From Kosakonia quasisacchari (lineage in GTDB: Bacteria; Pseudomonadota; Gammaproteobacteria; Enterobacterales; Enterobacteriaceae): a stretch of DNA of 64,000 nucleotides. Shown here piece after piece: positions 36,104 through 44,212 of the stretch (positions are counted from its first letter, which is position 1; every line of letters begins with the position of its first letter). Both the position numbers and the translations under genes were made by a program. Under the pieces are notes generated by a model, which was given only the letters and a program-made list of their open reading frames with translations, was not told where the DNA came from and made no database searches. The DNA is taken from the NCBI RefSeq assembly GCF_004331415.1, contig NZ_SJOP01000016.1:1-64000 (forward strand), written 5' to 3'.

Positions 36104-36937
36104 ATGGACAGTTCAGTTGATCGCCACGTCTTTTATATTTCTGATGGAACCGCTATCACCGCTGAAGTATTAGGCCATGCGGTAATGTCACAGTTCCCGG
36201 TTGCCGTCAGCAGTATTACGCTGCCGTTTGTAGAAAACGAGAGCCGTGCCCGTGCCGTCAAAGAACAAATAGACGCCATTTACCAGCAAACCGGCAATCG
36301 CCCACTGGTGTTCTACTCCATTGTGATACCGGAAATTCGCACCATTATTTTGCAAAGCGAAGGATTTTGTCAGGATATCGTCCAGGCACTGGTTGCGCCG
36401 CTGCAGGAGGAATTAAAACTCGATCCGACCCCCATTGCGCACCGGACACATGGGCTTAATCCAGGCAATTTAACGAAATATGACGCGCGTATAGCGGCAA
36501 TTGATTACACCCTTGCGCACGATGACGGTATTTCTTTACGTAATCTTGATCAGGCACAGGTGATTTTACTGGGCGTTTCCCGCTGTGGAAAAACACCGAC
36601 CAGTCTGTATCTGGCGATGCAATTTGGTATTCGCGCAGCAAATTATCCTTTTATTGCCGACGATATGGATAACCTCGTACTTCCTGCTGCGTTAAAACCA
36701 CTGCAGCATAAATTATTTGGTCTGACCATTAATCCGGAACGTCTTGCCGCTATTCGTGAAGAGCGCCGGGAAAATAGCCGCTACGCGTCGTTGCGCCAGT
36801 GCCGGATGGAAGTCGCAGAAGTGGAAGCGCTTTACCGCAAGAATCAGATCCCCTGCCTTAATAGTACCAACTACTCTGTTGAAGAAATTGCCACCAAGAT
36901 GCTCGATATTATGGGGTTGAATCGCCGCATGTACTAA
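36104..36937 (+). CDS. ppsR: PEP synthase regulatory protein (kinase/phosphotransferase)
   Basis: A 277-residue bifunctional enzyme (DUF299 family). It inactivates PpsA by ADP-dependent phosphorylation of a threonine and reactivates it by phosphate-dependent dephosphorylation, tying PEP synthesis to energy state. The P-loop is GVSRCGKTPTS (near residue 153). The C-terminal NSTNYSVEEIATKMLDIMGLNRRMY is typical. It is divergent from its target ppsA. Its final codons (ATG TAC TAA) form the left half of the TrpR operator of aroH. Confidence 0.96.
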   Translation: MDSSVDRHVFYISDGTAITAEVLGHAVMSQFPVAVSSITLPFVENESRARAVKEQIDAIYQQTGNRPLVFYSIVIPEIRTIILQSEGFCQDIVQALVAPLQEELKLDPTPIAHRTHGLNPGNLTKYDARIAAIDYTLAHDDGISLRNLDQAQVILLGVSRCGKTPTSLYLAMQFGIRAANYPFIADDMDNLVLPAALKPLQHKLFGLTINPERLAAIREERRENSRYASLRQCRMEVAEVEALYRKNQIPCLNSTNYSVEEIATKMLDIMGLNRRMY

Positions 36938-36950
36938 CAAGCTAGTACAT
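36929..36950 (+). promoter_or_regulatory. TrpR operator of aroH
   Basis: ATGTACTA-N6-TAGTACAT is a perfect dyad with eight-base arms and matches the trp operator core (GTACTAG..CTAGTAC). It covers the ppsR stop codon and lies just upstream of a candidate -10, TATGAT (36966-36971). It predicts repression of aroH by tryptophan-bound TrpR. Confidence 0.85.
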
Positions 36951-37091
36951 TGATTCAACCTGCGCTATGATACGGCCCGGAAATGTGATGTGCTTTGCAA
37001 CCCCTCTTGAAATAAGCCGGGATTGGTTTAAGGTGTTGCGCATCACTTCCGGCATACCTGCCGATGAAGCACCTAATTTTTGAGATTCTTG

Positions 37092-38138
37092 ATGAACAAA
37101 ACCGATGAACTTCGCACTGCGCGTATCAACAGCCTGGTGACACCAGCTGAACTTGCGCAGCGCTACCCTGTTACCTCAAAGGTAGCGGAGCATGTGACCG
37201 TATCCCGTCGGCGGATAGAAAAAATCCTGAATGGTGAAGATCGCCGCCTGTTGGTAATTATTGGTCCCTGCTCGATTCACGATCTTGACGCCGCCATTGA
37301 TTACGCGAGCCGTTTACAAGTTTTACGTGAAAAACACCACGCGCAGTTGGAAATAGTCATGCGCACCTACTTCGAAAAACCACGCACCGTAGTGGGCTGG
37401 AAAGGGCTGATTTCCGATCCGGATCTGAACGGCAGTTACCGCGTGAATCACGGTCTTGAATTGGCACGTAAACTCCTGTTGCAGGTCAATGAGCTGGGAG
37501 TGCCCACCGCGACCGAATTTCTCGATATGGTAACCGGTCAGTTTATTGCCGATTTAATTAGTTGGGGAGCGATTGGTGCGCGCACCACTGAAAGCCAGAT
37601 CCATCGGGAAATGGCCTCAGCGCTTTCTTGCCCGGTCGGTTTTAAAAATGGCACAGACGGAAACACCCGTATCGCCGTTGACGCGATCCGCGCTTCACGC
37701 GCCAGCCATATGTTCCTCTCGCCCGATAAAAGCGGGCAAATGACCATTTATCAGACCAGCGGCAACCCGTACGGCCACATCATTATGCGTGGCGGTAAAA
37801 AACCGAATTATCATGCCCAGGATATCGCCAGCGCGTGCGATACGCTGCGCGAATTTGGTTTACCGGAACATCTGGTGGTGGATTTCAGCCATGGCAACTG
37901 CCAGAAAGAGCACCGCCGCCAGTTGGATGTCTGTGACGACATTTGTACACAAATACGTAATGGCTCGATGGCGATCTCTGGCGTGATGGCGGAAAGTTTC
38001 CTGCAGGAAGGCACGCAAAAAATCGTCAGCGGCCAGCCGCTGGTATACGGGCAATCCATTACCGACCCATGTCTGAACTGGGAGGACAGCGAACTGCTGC
38101 TGGAAAAACTCGCAACTGCGGTTGCCACCCGCTTCTGA
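37092..38138 (+). CDS. aroH: Trp-sensitive DAHP synthase
   Basis: A 348-residue class I 3-deoxy-D-arabino-heptulosonate-7-phosphate synthase condensing PEP and erythrose 4-phosphate, the first step of the shikimate pathway. The start at 37092 (MNKTDELRTARI) gives the E. coli length; the open frame begins four codons earlier. Motifs GPCSIHD, KPRTVVGWKGL, DFSHGNCQK and the metal ligands are intact. The preceding TrpR operator and the sequence itself identify it as the tryptophan-inhibited isozyme rather than AroF or AroG. Confidence 0.97.
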   Translation: MNKTDELRTARINSLVTPAELAQRYPVTSKVAEHVTVSRRRIEKILNGEDRRLLVIIGPCSIHDLDAAIDYASRLQVLREKHHAQLEIVMRTYFEKPRTVVGWKGLISDPDLNGSYRVNHGLELARKLLLQVNELGVPTATEFLDMVTGQFIADLISWGAIGARTTESQIHREMASALSCPVGFKNGTDGNTRIAVDAIRASRASHMFLSPDKSGQMTIYQTSGNPYGHIIMRGGKKPNYHAQDIASACDTLREFGLPEHLVVDFSHGNCQKEHRRQLDVCDDICTQIRNGSMAISGVMAESFLQEGTQKIVSGQPLVYGQSITDPCLNWEDSELLLEKLATAVATRF

Positions 38139-38164
38139 TCTTTCCCGCCAGTAACGCCAGAATT

Positions 38165-38210
38165 ACGCGTTCCCCCTACTTTTTCCTGGGGGAACTGCGT
38201 TTATGTAAAT
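38165..38210 (+). terminator. Hairpin after aroH
   Basis: GTTCCCCC (38169-38176) and GGGGGAAC (38088+100, i.e. 38188-38195) pair around a T-rich loop, extended by ACGC/GCGT. Only a modest T-rich tail (TTTATGTAAAT) follows. It probably ends the aroH transcript. Confidence 0.55.
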
Positions 38211-38239
38211 AATCAACCTTGCTTCATATCGCCATACTA

Positions 38240-38258
38240 TTGATAATCATTATCATTG
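38240..38258 (+). promoter_or_regulatory. Fur box of hemP
   Basis: TTGATAATCATTATCATTG matches the 19-bp Fur consensus almost perfectly and lies 21 bp upstream of the hemP start. It predicts iron-repressed expression. Confidence 0.88.
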
Positions 38259-38279
38259 TTGGTTTGTTTTTAAACGGAT

Positions 38280-38471
38280 ATGTCGCAAATGGATAGCACG
38301 CCTGCATCACCCGTCACGCCTCAAGAAAAGCCCACACACATCAATCCAACCGATCGCCGCATTCACAGCCGCTCACTATTAGGTGATGAAGGGCGCATCG
38401 TTATTGAGCACAACGGTCAGCAATACCTGCTGCGCCAGACGCATGCCGGAAAATTGATCCTGACAAAGTAG
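38280..38471 (+). CDS. hemP: HemP/YdiE family hemin-uptake-associated protein
   Basis: A 63-residue soluble protein with the HemP/YdiE C-terminal signature RRIHSRSLLGDEGRI and QQYLLRQTHAGKLILTK. Members are linked to haem uptake operons and iron limitation, and the molecular role is not settled. A strong Fur box precedes it. It stands alone, with its stop only seven bases from the convergent selO stop. Confidence 0.9.
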   Translation: MSQMDSTPASPVTPQEKPTHINPTDRRIHSRSLLGDEGRIVIEHNGQQYLLRQTHAGKLILTK

Positions 38472-38478
38472 GCCGTTT

Positions 38479-39921
38479 TCAACTCGAACAGCTCACTTCC
38501 AGCCGTTTGCCCCAGTCAGGCGGGCGGCTGACATAATCATCGCTGCGATCGCTGAAGGGCTGCCGTAGTGCCTCATGAAGCCGTTCCAGCTCACTGCTAT
38601 CGCCTTTCTCTGCGGCATCAATGGCGCGCTGCGCCAGCCAGTTTCGCAATACCATTGCCGGATTAACACGTTGCATATGCGCCTGTCGCTGTGCGTCTTC
38701 GATATTTTCCGGCTGTAAGCGCGCCCGATACTGGGTAAACCAGTCATCAAATGCGCCGCGATCGATAAACTCATCGCGTAACGGCGACGAAGCACTTTGC
38801 TGCTCAGTCAGGCTGAGCATGCGGAACGTACGCGTATAATCGCTGCCTTCGCGCGCCATCAGGGCAAACAGCGAATTCAGAAGATCGTTATCCCCTTGCT
38901 GCCGAGTAAAAAAGCCCAGCTTACTGCGCATTAACAGGCCATATTCGGTGAGTAACTGGTGTTGGTAATCATCCAGCGCAGCGTTTAAGTCCTCAACAGC
39001 AATAAAGGGCGATAACGACTGGGCTAAACGCTGGAGATTCCAGAGCGCCACCGCCGGCTGGTTTTCAAAGCTGTACCGCCCCTGGTAATCAGAGTGGTTG
39101 CAGATAAAACCGGGCTGGTAATCATCAAGAAAACCGAACGGGCCATAGTCGATCGTTAAACCAAGAATCGACATGTTATCGGTATTCATTACGCCGTGTG
39201 CGAACCCTACCGCTTGCCAGCGCGCAATCAGCTGCGCGGTACGTCGCACAACATCCCGGAACCATGCGACATATTTATCGCTCTCGTTTTGCAATTCCGG
39301 CCAGTGATGATGGATAACAAAATCAGCCAGTTGACGGACTTTTTGCGGATCGCGTCGGTAGTAAAAATGTTCGAAATGACCAAACCGCACATGGCTTTCG
39401 GCAATACGCATCAGCATCGCGCCCTGCTCCTGCGTTTCACGCATGACTGGCGTATCGCTGGCCACAATGCTTAATGCGCGTGTGGTCGGGATCCCCAGAT
39501 AATGCATCGCCTCCGAAGCCAGACTTTCGCGGATGGTTGAGCGCAGCACCGCGCGGCCATCCCCCATGCGCGAATACGGCGTCAGCCCGGCACCTTTCAA
39601 GTGCCAGTCGCGGGTTGTGCCATCCGGGAGCTGTTGCTCGCCGAGCAAAATCCCACGCCCATCGCCCAATTGCCCGGCCCAGACACCAAACTGATGCCCA
39701 CTGTAGACCTGCGCCAATGGGGACATGCCGGGTAACAGCGTTTCACCGCCCCAAATGCCTGCTCCCGAGGCCGGATGAAACAGCGCGTCCGGTACAGCCA
39801 GCGAATGTGCCAACGGCTTATTGCGCCACAGTAGCCGGGCGTTGTGCAGCGGCGTTGGGGATAATGCGGTATAAAAATCTGGCAACTCATCTCGCCAGTG
39901 GGTAGTAAAAGACAGGGTCAT
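38479..39921 (-). CDS. selO: Protein adenylyltransferase SelO (YdiU)
   Basis: A 480-residue pseudokinase-fold enzyme that transfers AMP to Ser/Thr/Tyr of target proteins, protecting against oxidative stress in E. coli. The inverted-ATP active site motifs are present (HLKGAGLTPYSRMGDGRAVLR split as HLKGAGLTPYSR and GDGRAVLRS; GVMNTDNMSILGLTIDYGPF as GVMNTDNMS and DYGPFGF). The C-terminus ends in SCSS; the Sec found near the C-terminus of eukaryotic SelO is Cys here. AGGAGGAACC precedes the start. It is convergent with hemP and followed on the same strand by none. Confidence 0.95.
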   Translation of the reverse strand: MTLSFTTHWRDELPDFYTALSPTPLHNARLLWRNKPLAHSLAVPDALFHPASGAGIWGGETLLPGMSPLAQVYSGHQFGVWAGQLGDGRGILLGEQQLPDGTTRDWHLKGAGLTPYSRMGDGRAVLRSTIRESLASEAMHYLGIPTTRALSIVASDTPVMRETQEQGAMLMRIAESHVRFGHFEHFYYRRDPQKVRQLADFVIHHHWPELQNESDKYVAWFRDVVRRTAQLIARWQAVGFAHGVMNTDNMSILGLTIDYGPFGFLDDYQPGFICNHSDYQGRYSFENQPAVALWNLQRLAQSLSPFIAVEDLNAALDDYQHQLLTEYGLLMRSKLGFFTRQQGDNDLLNSLFALMAREGSDYTRTFRMLSLTEQQSASSPLRDEFIDRGAFDDWFTQYRARLQPENIEDAQRQAHMQRVNPAMVLRNWLAQRAIDAAEKGDSSELERLHEALRQPFSDRSDDYVSRPPDWGKRLEVSCSS

Positions 39922-39982
39922 GGTTCCTCCTGCCTTTAGTGTAGTGCTAACGTTGATGTTTAAACACCGGACAAAAGCAGGG

Positions 39983-40696
39983 CTATGGCTGCACCAGCGT
40001 CGTTAATTGTTCGACGGTGACAGGTGGCCACATTGCGCCCTGCATAGCGCTGAAGGGAAAAGCTGACGCCCGGTTGAGTGCGTGTTCATCATCGATGCCT
40101 GCAATCATCAAAGAATCACAATAGGGTTCAAGTTGCGAAACAATCACCCGCATAAAAGGTTCGAATGAAGCAGAAACCAGCCGTTGATGAACAAAATTTT
40201 TATCCAATACCACCCGCTTAAACAAGCCATCAAAAATGGCTTTTGTTGAAGCGGTACCGGCACCAAAATTAGCCAGTACCAGTGAATATTGTTTCGCCAA
40301 TAGAAACAATGGATGATTATCTTTTCCCTTATTTAAATCGGGAAAATTCTCATTAATGGTAAATTCGAGAAAAGGAAATTTCCTAATGTTTGTCGCAAGC
40401 GTTTCATCTGCCAGCAGGACATCAACTAAAGAGGGTGCAATATTAATCCAGGCCGTTAATTGATGTTGGATAAAAAAGAGTTGGCAGGCTTCAAGCAGTG
40501 CCAGTTGTTCATTGAACAAGGTGAGTATTTCTGCAGGTGTCAGGCGTGGAATGACCAGCTCCGTAGGCGTGCGGACATTGCTGTCGGGCCCCACAAAGTT
40601 CACGATAATTTCCAGTCCCCGTAGCATTCCGTTACTTTTTCTCGCAGGCAGTAATAGAAGCTCAGAGCGATATGTGTCATCCAGCGATACTATCAT
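39983..40696 (-). CDS. ydiV: Anti-FlhD4C2 factor YdiV (RflP)
   Basis: A 237-residue degenerate EAL-like protein. It lacks the EAL triad and metal ligands and in Salmonella and E. coli binds FlhD, removing FlhD4C2 from DNA and favouring its ClpXP degradation, thus repressing flagella under poor nutrition. Length and motifs (INENFPDLNKGKDN, LANFGAGTASTKAIFDGLF) match E. coli YdiV. It lies between nlpC and selO as in E. coli. The same window carries an orphan FliA-dependent flagellin gene. Confidence 0.93.
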   Translation of the reverse strand: MIVSLDDTYRSELLLLPARKSNGMLRGLEIIVNFVGPDSNVRTPTELVIPRLTPAEILTLFNEQLALLEACQLFFIQHQLTAWINIAPSLVDVLLADETLATNIRKFPFLEFTINENFPDLNKGKDNHPLFLLAKQYSLVLANFGAGTASTKAIFDGLFKRVVLDKNFVHQRLVSASFEPFMRVIVSQLEPYCDSLMIAGIDDEHALNRASAFPFSAMQGAMWPPVTVEQLTTLVQP

Positions 40697-40922
40697 TGCG
40701 CCAGCCCCGCATTAAGGGTGATATCCGGCATTGTCAAACACAGGTGAAGATATTTCAAATGTATTGTTTTAAATGAGATTAACTTCATTTTTTTCCCGTT
40801 TTATTTTTTGGTTTCTCCTTAATCTTTATTAGCCTGATAACGAATTGATGGATGTCCAGATCCCAATGTACACAGATCTTAATTAATATAAACGTGATTA
40901 ATTAGTGGAAATTTCCTGGTTT

Positions 40923-40944
40923 AAAAAAAGCCCTTGCGGGCTTT
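40923..40944 (-). terminator. Terminator of the btuCED-nlpC transcript
   Basis: AAAGCCC and GGGCTTT form a seven-pair stem with loop GCAA on the minus strand, followed by a T run. It lies six bases past the nlpC stop. The rest of the spacer to ydiV (40697-40922) shows nothing recognisable. Confidence 0.88.
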
Positions 40945-40949
40945 ATCAT

Positions 40950-41414
40950 TCAGATGCGACGTGCTTGCCAGAAATTTTTACGCCAGTAGACATTATCCAG
41001 CGAAGAACGCATCACTCCCCGGCTGGTTGAAGCATGAATAAATTCATTATCCGTATCGTAAATTCCAACGTGCAACCCACTGTCGCCGGAACCGGTTTTA
41101 AAGAAAACTAAGTCGCCAGGCAACAAATCATCTTTATCGATTTTTGTGCCGATTTCCGCCTGCTGCCGCGTCTCGCGTGGCAGTTGCAAAGAAAACTTAT
41201 CGCGAAACGTCATCATAACAAAGCCAGAACAATCAACGCCGGAACGGCTCATTCCACCGTAGCGATACGGCGTACCGTGCCACTGGCTAAGTTGATCATT
41301 CAGGCCAGCAATAACGGTTATCGAATCGGACAATCTTGGGTTTGGCGGCGGCGCGCGATGAGAACTACATCCTGCGAGGAATAGCGCCACTGCCAGCAAA
41401 AACCAGATACGCAT
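40950..41414 (-). CDS. nlpC: NlpC/P60 lipoprotein peptidase
   Basis: A 154-residue lipoprotein with lipobox FLAGC (Cys16). The NlpC/P60 domain follows with Cys62 (GVDCSGF), His115 (LHVGIY) and His127 (EFIHAS) as catalytic triad. The family cleaves peptidoglycan peptides, typically gamma-D-Glu-mDAP bonds. It is last in the btuC-btuE-btuD-nlpC series, 78 bp after btuD. Confidence 0.95.
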   Translation of the reverse strand: MRIWFLLAVALFLAGCSSHRAPPPNPRLSDSITVIAGLNDQLSQWHGTPYRYGGMSRSGVDCSGFVMMTFRDKFSLQLPRETRQQAEIGTKIDKDDLLPGDLVFFKTGSGDSGLHVGIYDTDNEFIHASTSRGVMRSSLDNVYWRKNFWQARRI

Positions 41415-41492
41415 CCTGGATCAAGCCTCTTTGTTTCTTTTTCTCAGAATAATCTACCGTGTGAATCAGATACGTGGCAAGTCACGTTTTCG

Positions 41493-42242
41493 TCACGTTG
41501 CAGGGATCAGCACGCGGTGACCTTCCACATCCAGTTGGCGAAAAGCCAAACCATACGCCATCGCCAGATGTGATGGCGTCAATACCTCGGTCTGTCGCCC
41601 GCTCATTAATAATTTGCCAGCGCTGAGTAGCCACACCTGGCGTGCATGACGCAGTGTATGGTTCAGATCGTGGCTACTCATCACCACGGTGATACCGGCG
41701 GCGACCAGCTCGTTTAAAAGTTTATCCAGTGCAGCCTGCTGCGCAACATCGAGGCTATTCATCGGCTCATCCAGCAATAAAAGCTCCCCGGTAGGGTTAC
41801 CGGCGGGGTGAATTTGTAAAATCACCGCCGCTAAGCGCACCCGCTGCCACTCACCGCCTGACAGGTGATTAACCGCCCGCCCCAGCTTATCGCCAAGACC
41901 GAGCTTGCCCGCAATCTGTGCAAGGATCGCGGTTTGTGCATTATCGCGCTGATGAAGCGTCAAGTACTGCCAGACAGGCATCGCGAACGGCGGTGTCTGC
42001 TGCTGGGCCAGGTAAGCACGATGCTGCGCCAGTTGCGATGCTGGCCACTGCGTCAGATAACGAGCATTAAACAGCACGCTTCCCTGCCCGCTTGATAACC
42101 CAGCAATGCGTACCAGCAGTGTGCTTTTCCCCGCACCATTCGGCCCGACAAGATGCAGGATTTCTCCCCGGCCGACCGATGCCGTTATTGGCCCCAGCCT
42201 GCCGGGTTCAGCCACATCCTGAAGCTGCAAGAGCATCGACAT
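41493..42242 (-). CDS. btuD: Vitamin B12 ABC transporter ATPase
   Basis: A 249-residue ABC ATPase that powers cobalamin import with the BtuC dimer. Walker A is GPNGAGKST, the signature is LSGGEWQRVRLA, Walker B is LLLLDEPMNSLD. Its start shares one base with the btuE stop. Confidence 0.96.
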   Translation of the reverse strand: MSMLLQLQDVAEPGRLGPITASVGRGEILHLVGPNGAGKSTLLVRIAGLSSGQGSVLFNARYLTQWPASQLAQHRAYLAQQQTPPFAMPVWQYLTLHQRDNAQTAILAQIAGKLGLGDKLGRAVNHLSGGEWQRVRLAAVILQIHPAGNPTGELLLLDEPMNSLDVAQQAALDKLLNELVAAGITVVMSSHDLNHTLRHARQVWLLSAGKLLMSGRQTEVLTPSHLAMAYGLAFRQLDVEGHRVLIPAT

Positions 42243-42793
42243 TACTTCGCAAGCGCCTGTTTCACCGCCTCAACGAGAATCGGATCTTCCGGGGTCATAT
42301 CCGGAGAGAAGCGTTGAATCACGTTGCCGTCACGACCAATCAGGAATTTTTCAAAATTCCACAGAATATCGCCAGGCTCTTTCGGCGCACGACCTTTGCT
42401 CTCCATGCGTTCGTAGAAACCACTTCCCTCGGGTGTAACAGCCTTCGGCGCTGCGGCAATGAGTTTTTTATACAACGGGTGGCGCGCTTCGCCATTGACA
42501 TCGATTTTGCTAAACAGCGGAAAGGTTACGCCATACGTGGTGCTACAAAAGGTTTTGATCTCCTCTTCTGAACCCGGTTCCTGGCCAAGAAACTGGTTGC
42601 AGGGAAAACCGAGCACAGTGAAGCCTTCGTTTTCCCATGCTTCCTGAATCTTCTCCAGCTGTTCGTACTGCGGCGTCAGCCCACATTTAGAGGCGACGTT
42701 GACCAGCAGCAACACCTTGCCGTGGTAACCTGCAAGCGTTGTCTGCTCACCATCAATAGTCTTAACCTCAGTATTCAGAATATCCTGTTGCAT
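42242..42793 (-). CDS. btuE: Glutathione/thioredoxin peroxidase BtuE
   Basis: A 183-residue non-selenium glutathione-peroxidase-like enzyme that reduces hydroperoxides. Cys37 (NVASKCGLTPQY) replaces the selenocysteine of animal enzymes, and the Gln and Trp of the catalytic tetrad are in FPCNQF and DILWNFEKF. It lies in the B12 uptake operon but is not needed for transport. Confidence 0.96.
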   Translation of the reverse strand: MQQDILNTEVKTIDGEQTTLAGYHGKVLLLVNVASKCGLTPQYEQLEKIQEAWENEGFTVLGFPCNQFLGQEPGSEEEIKTFCSTTYGVTFPLFSKIDVNGEARHPLYKKLIAAAPKAVTPEGSGFYERMESKGRAPKEPGDILWNFEKFLIGRDGNVIQRFSPDMTPEDPILVEAVKQALAK

Positions 42794-42827
42794 AGCGTAC
42801 CCTTGATAAATGTTATGGATTATGGGC

Positions 42828-43808
42828 TCAACGCCCGGCTCTCAATAATAGCCAGATAAATACCGGCGCGCCCAGCGTTGACGTCACAACACCTATCGGC
42901 AACTCGGCCGCACTGAGCGCCAGACGCGCTATCACATCGGCAAATAAGAGTGCTACCGCCCCTGCCAGCGCGCAGCCTGGCAACAATGCCCGATGATCGG
43001 TCAAACCGCACAGGCGTAAGATATGTGGGATGACCAGACCGATAAAACCAATTGACCCTGCCAGCGCGACGCTTACGCCTACCAGCCAACCCGTGGCTAT
43101 TACCAACACGTTTCGCCATAACCACATCGGTAACCCTAACTGGCGCGCAGAAATGTCTCCCAGCGCCAGCATATTCAGTGGCTGAGACTGGAAACAGACC
43201 CAAATGATGACCGGCACCAGCGCCACCATCAGCCAACTTTGTTGCCAGTCCACCCCGCCGAAACCGCCCATCATCCAGTACATAAGCTGGCGCAAATCGA
43301 AGGAGGAAGAGAAATAGACGGCCCAGGTCATCAATGCGGTACAGATGATACCCAACGCGACGCCAGCCAACAGCAAACGGCTGGTTGAGATGTGGCGGCG
43401 CGCGAAACGCAGCAGGATTAGCGTCACAACAAGTGCCCCGGCGATTGCACAAACGCCCAGCGCCCAGCCAGGCAGCAATCCGCCGCCCAGCAATACAGCA
43501 GCAATTAACCCAACACCTGCACCGCTGGAGACGCCAAGCAACCCAGGCTCCGCAAGCGGATTTTCAAATAGCGCCTGCATCACCGCACCGCACAACGCCA
43601 GTGCAGCTCCAACCAACAGCACGGCCAGCGTACGCGGCAAACGAATTTGCCAGACAAACAATTGCCCATCAGGTGTAAACCAGGCGTTGGGATAAATCCA
43701 TTGATCGCCCGCGCAGAGACTAAACAGCAGCGCGAAGAGTAAGAGCAGCAGCAATCCACCCAGCCAGCGGCGGTTGCGTTGCTGTTGAAGATGAGCGTAT
43801 GCCAGCAT
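42828..43808 (-). CDS. btuC: Vitamin B12 ABC transporter permease
   Basis: A 326-residue inner-membrane permease with ten transmembrane segments (FecCD family), forming the B12 channel as a dimer with BtuD and receiving substrate from BtuF. I place the start at 43808 (MLAYAHLQQQRNRRW), matching the E. coli length; an upstream in-frame Met would add ten polar residues. Motifs LPRTLAVLLVGAALA and ENPLAEPGLLGVSSGAG are typical. It lies 34 bp before btuE. Confidence 0.95.
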   Translation of the reverse strand: MLAYAHLQQQRNRRWLGGLLLLLLFALLFSLCAGDQWIYPNAWFTPDGQLFVWQIRLPRTLAVLLVGAALALCGAVMQALFENPLAEPGLLGVSSGAGVGLIAAVLLGGGLLPGWALGVCAIAGALVVTLILLRFARRHISTSRLLLAGVALGIICTALMTWAVYFSSSFDLRQLMYWMMGGFGGVDWQQSWLMVALVPVIIWVCFQSQPLNMLALGDISARQLGLPMWLWRNVLVIATGWLVGVSVALAGSIGFIGLVIPHILRLCGLTDHRALLPGCALAGAVALLFADVIARLALSAAELPIGVVTSTLGAPVFIWLLLRAGR

Positions 43809-43870
43809 GTTTTCCGTTTTATTAGTCAGCAAGGCCACTGATTTTAAGGTTGATGCCGGATGCTGAAAAG

Positions 43871-43896
43871 AAAAAAGGCCGCGATGCGGCCTTTTT
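43871..43896 (-). terminator. ihfA terminator
   Basis: AAAAAGGCCGC and GCGGCCTTTTT pair around a three-base loop, giving a strong, essentially bidirectional terminator between ihfA and btuC. Confidence 0.9.
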
Positions 43897-43908
43897 AATT
43901 AGTTCATA

Positions 43909-44208
43909 TCATTCAGCTTTGGGCGAAGCGTTTTCGACACGGCTCTTTAACTTCTGGCCGGGTCTGAAGGTCACCACGCGCCGGGCTGTAATGGGAATAT
44001 CTTCGCCCGTTTTTGGATTACGACCCGGACGTTGATTTTTGTCGCGCAAATCGAAATTGCCAAAGCCGGAGAGTTTTACCTGCTCACCGTTTTCCAGAGC
44101 ACGACGGATCTCTTCGAAAAACAGCTCTACCAGCTCTTTTGCGTCCCGTTTGCTAAGCCCAAGCTTATCAAACAGATATTCTGACATTTCAGCTTTTGTA
44201 AGCGCCAT
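43909..44208 (-). CDS. ihfA: Integration host factor subunit alpha
   Basis: A 99-residue DNA-bending protein that pairs with IhfB. The beta-arm motif GRNPKTGEDIPI with the intercalating proline is present. It lies four bases after pheT, and in E. coli has its own promoter within pheT as well as reading from the pheST message. Confidence 0.98.
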   Translation of the reverse strand: MALTKAEMSEYLFDKLGLSKRDAKELVELFFEEIRRALENGEQVKLSGFGNFDLRDKNQRPGRNPKTGEDIPITARRVVTFRPGQKLKSRVENASPKAE

Positions 44209-44212
44209 AGGT

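Noticed and set aside
42820..43452. 210-codon minus-strand frame overlapping btuC
   Set aside because: Out-of-frame with btuC, which is full length and conserved; the alternative product has an artefactual Gly/Arg/Ala composition.
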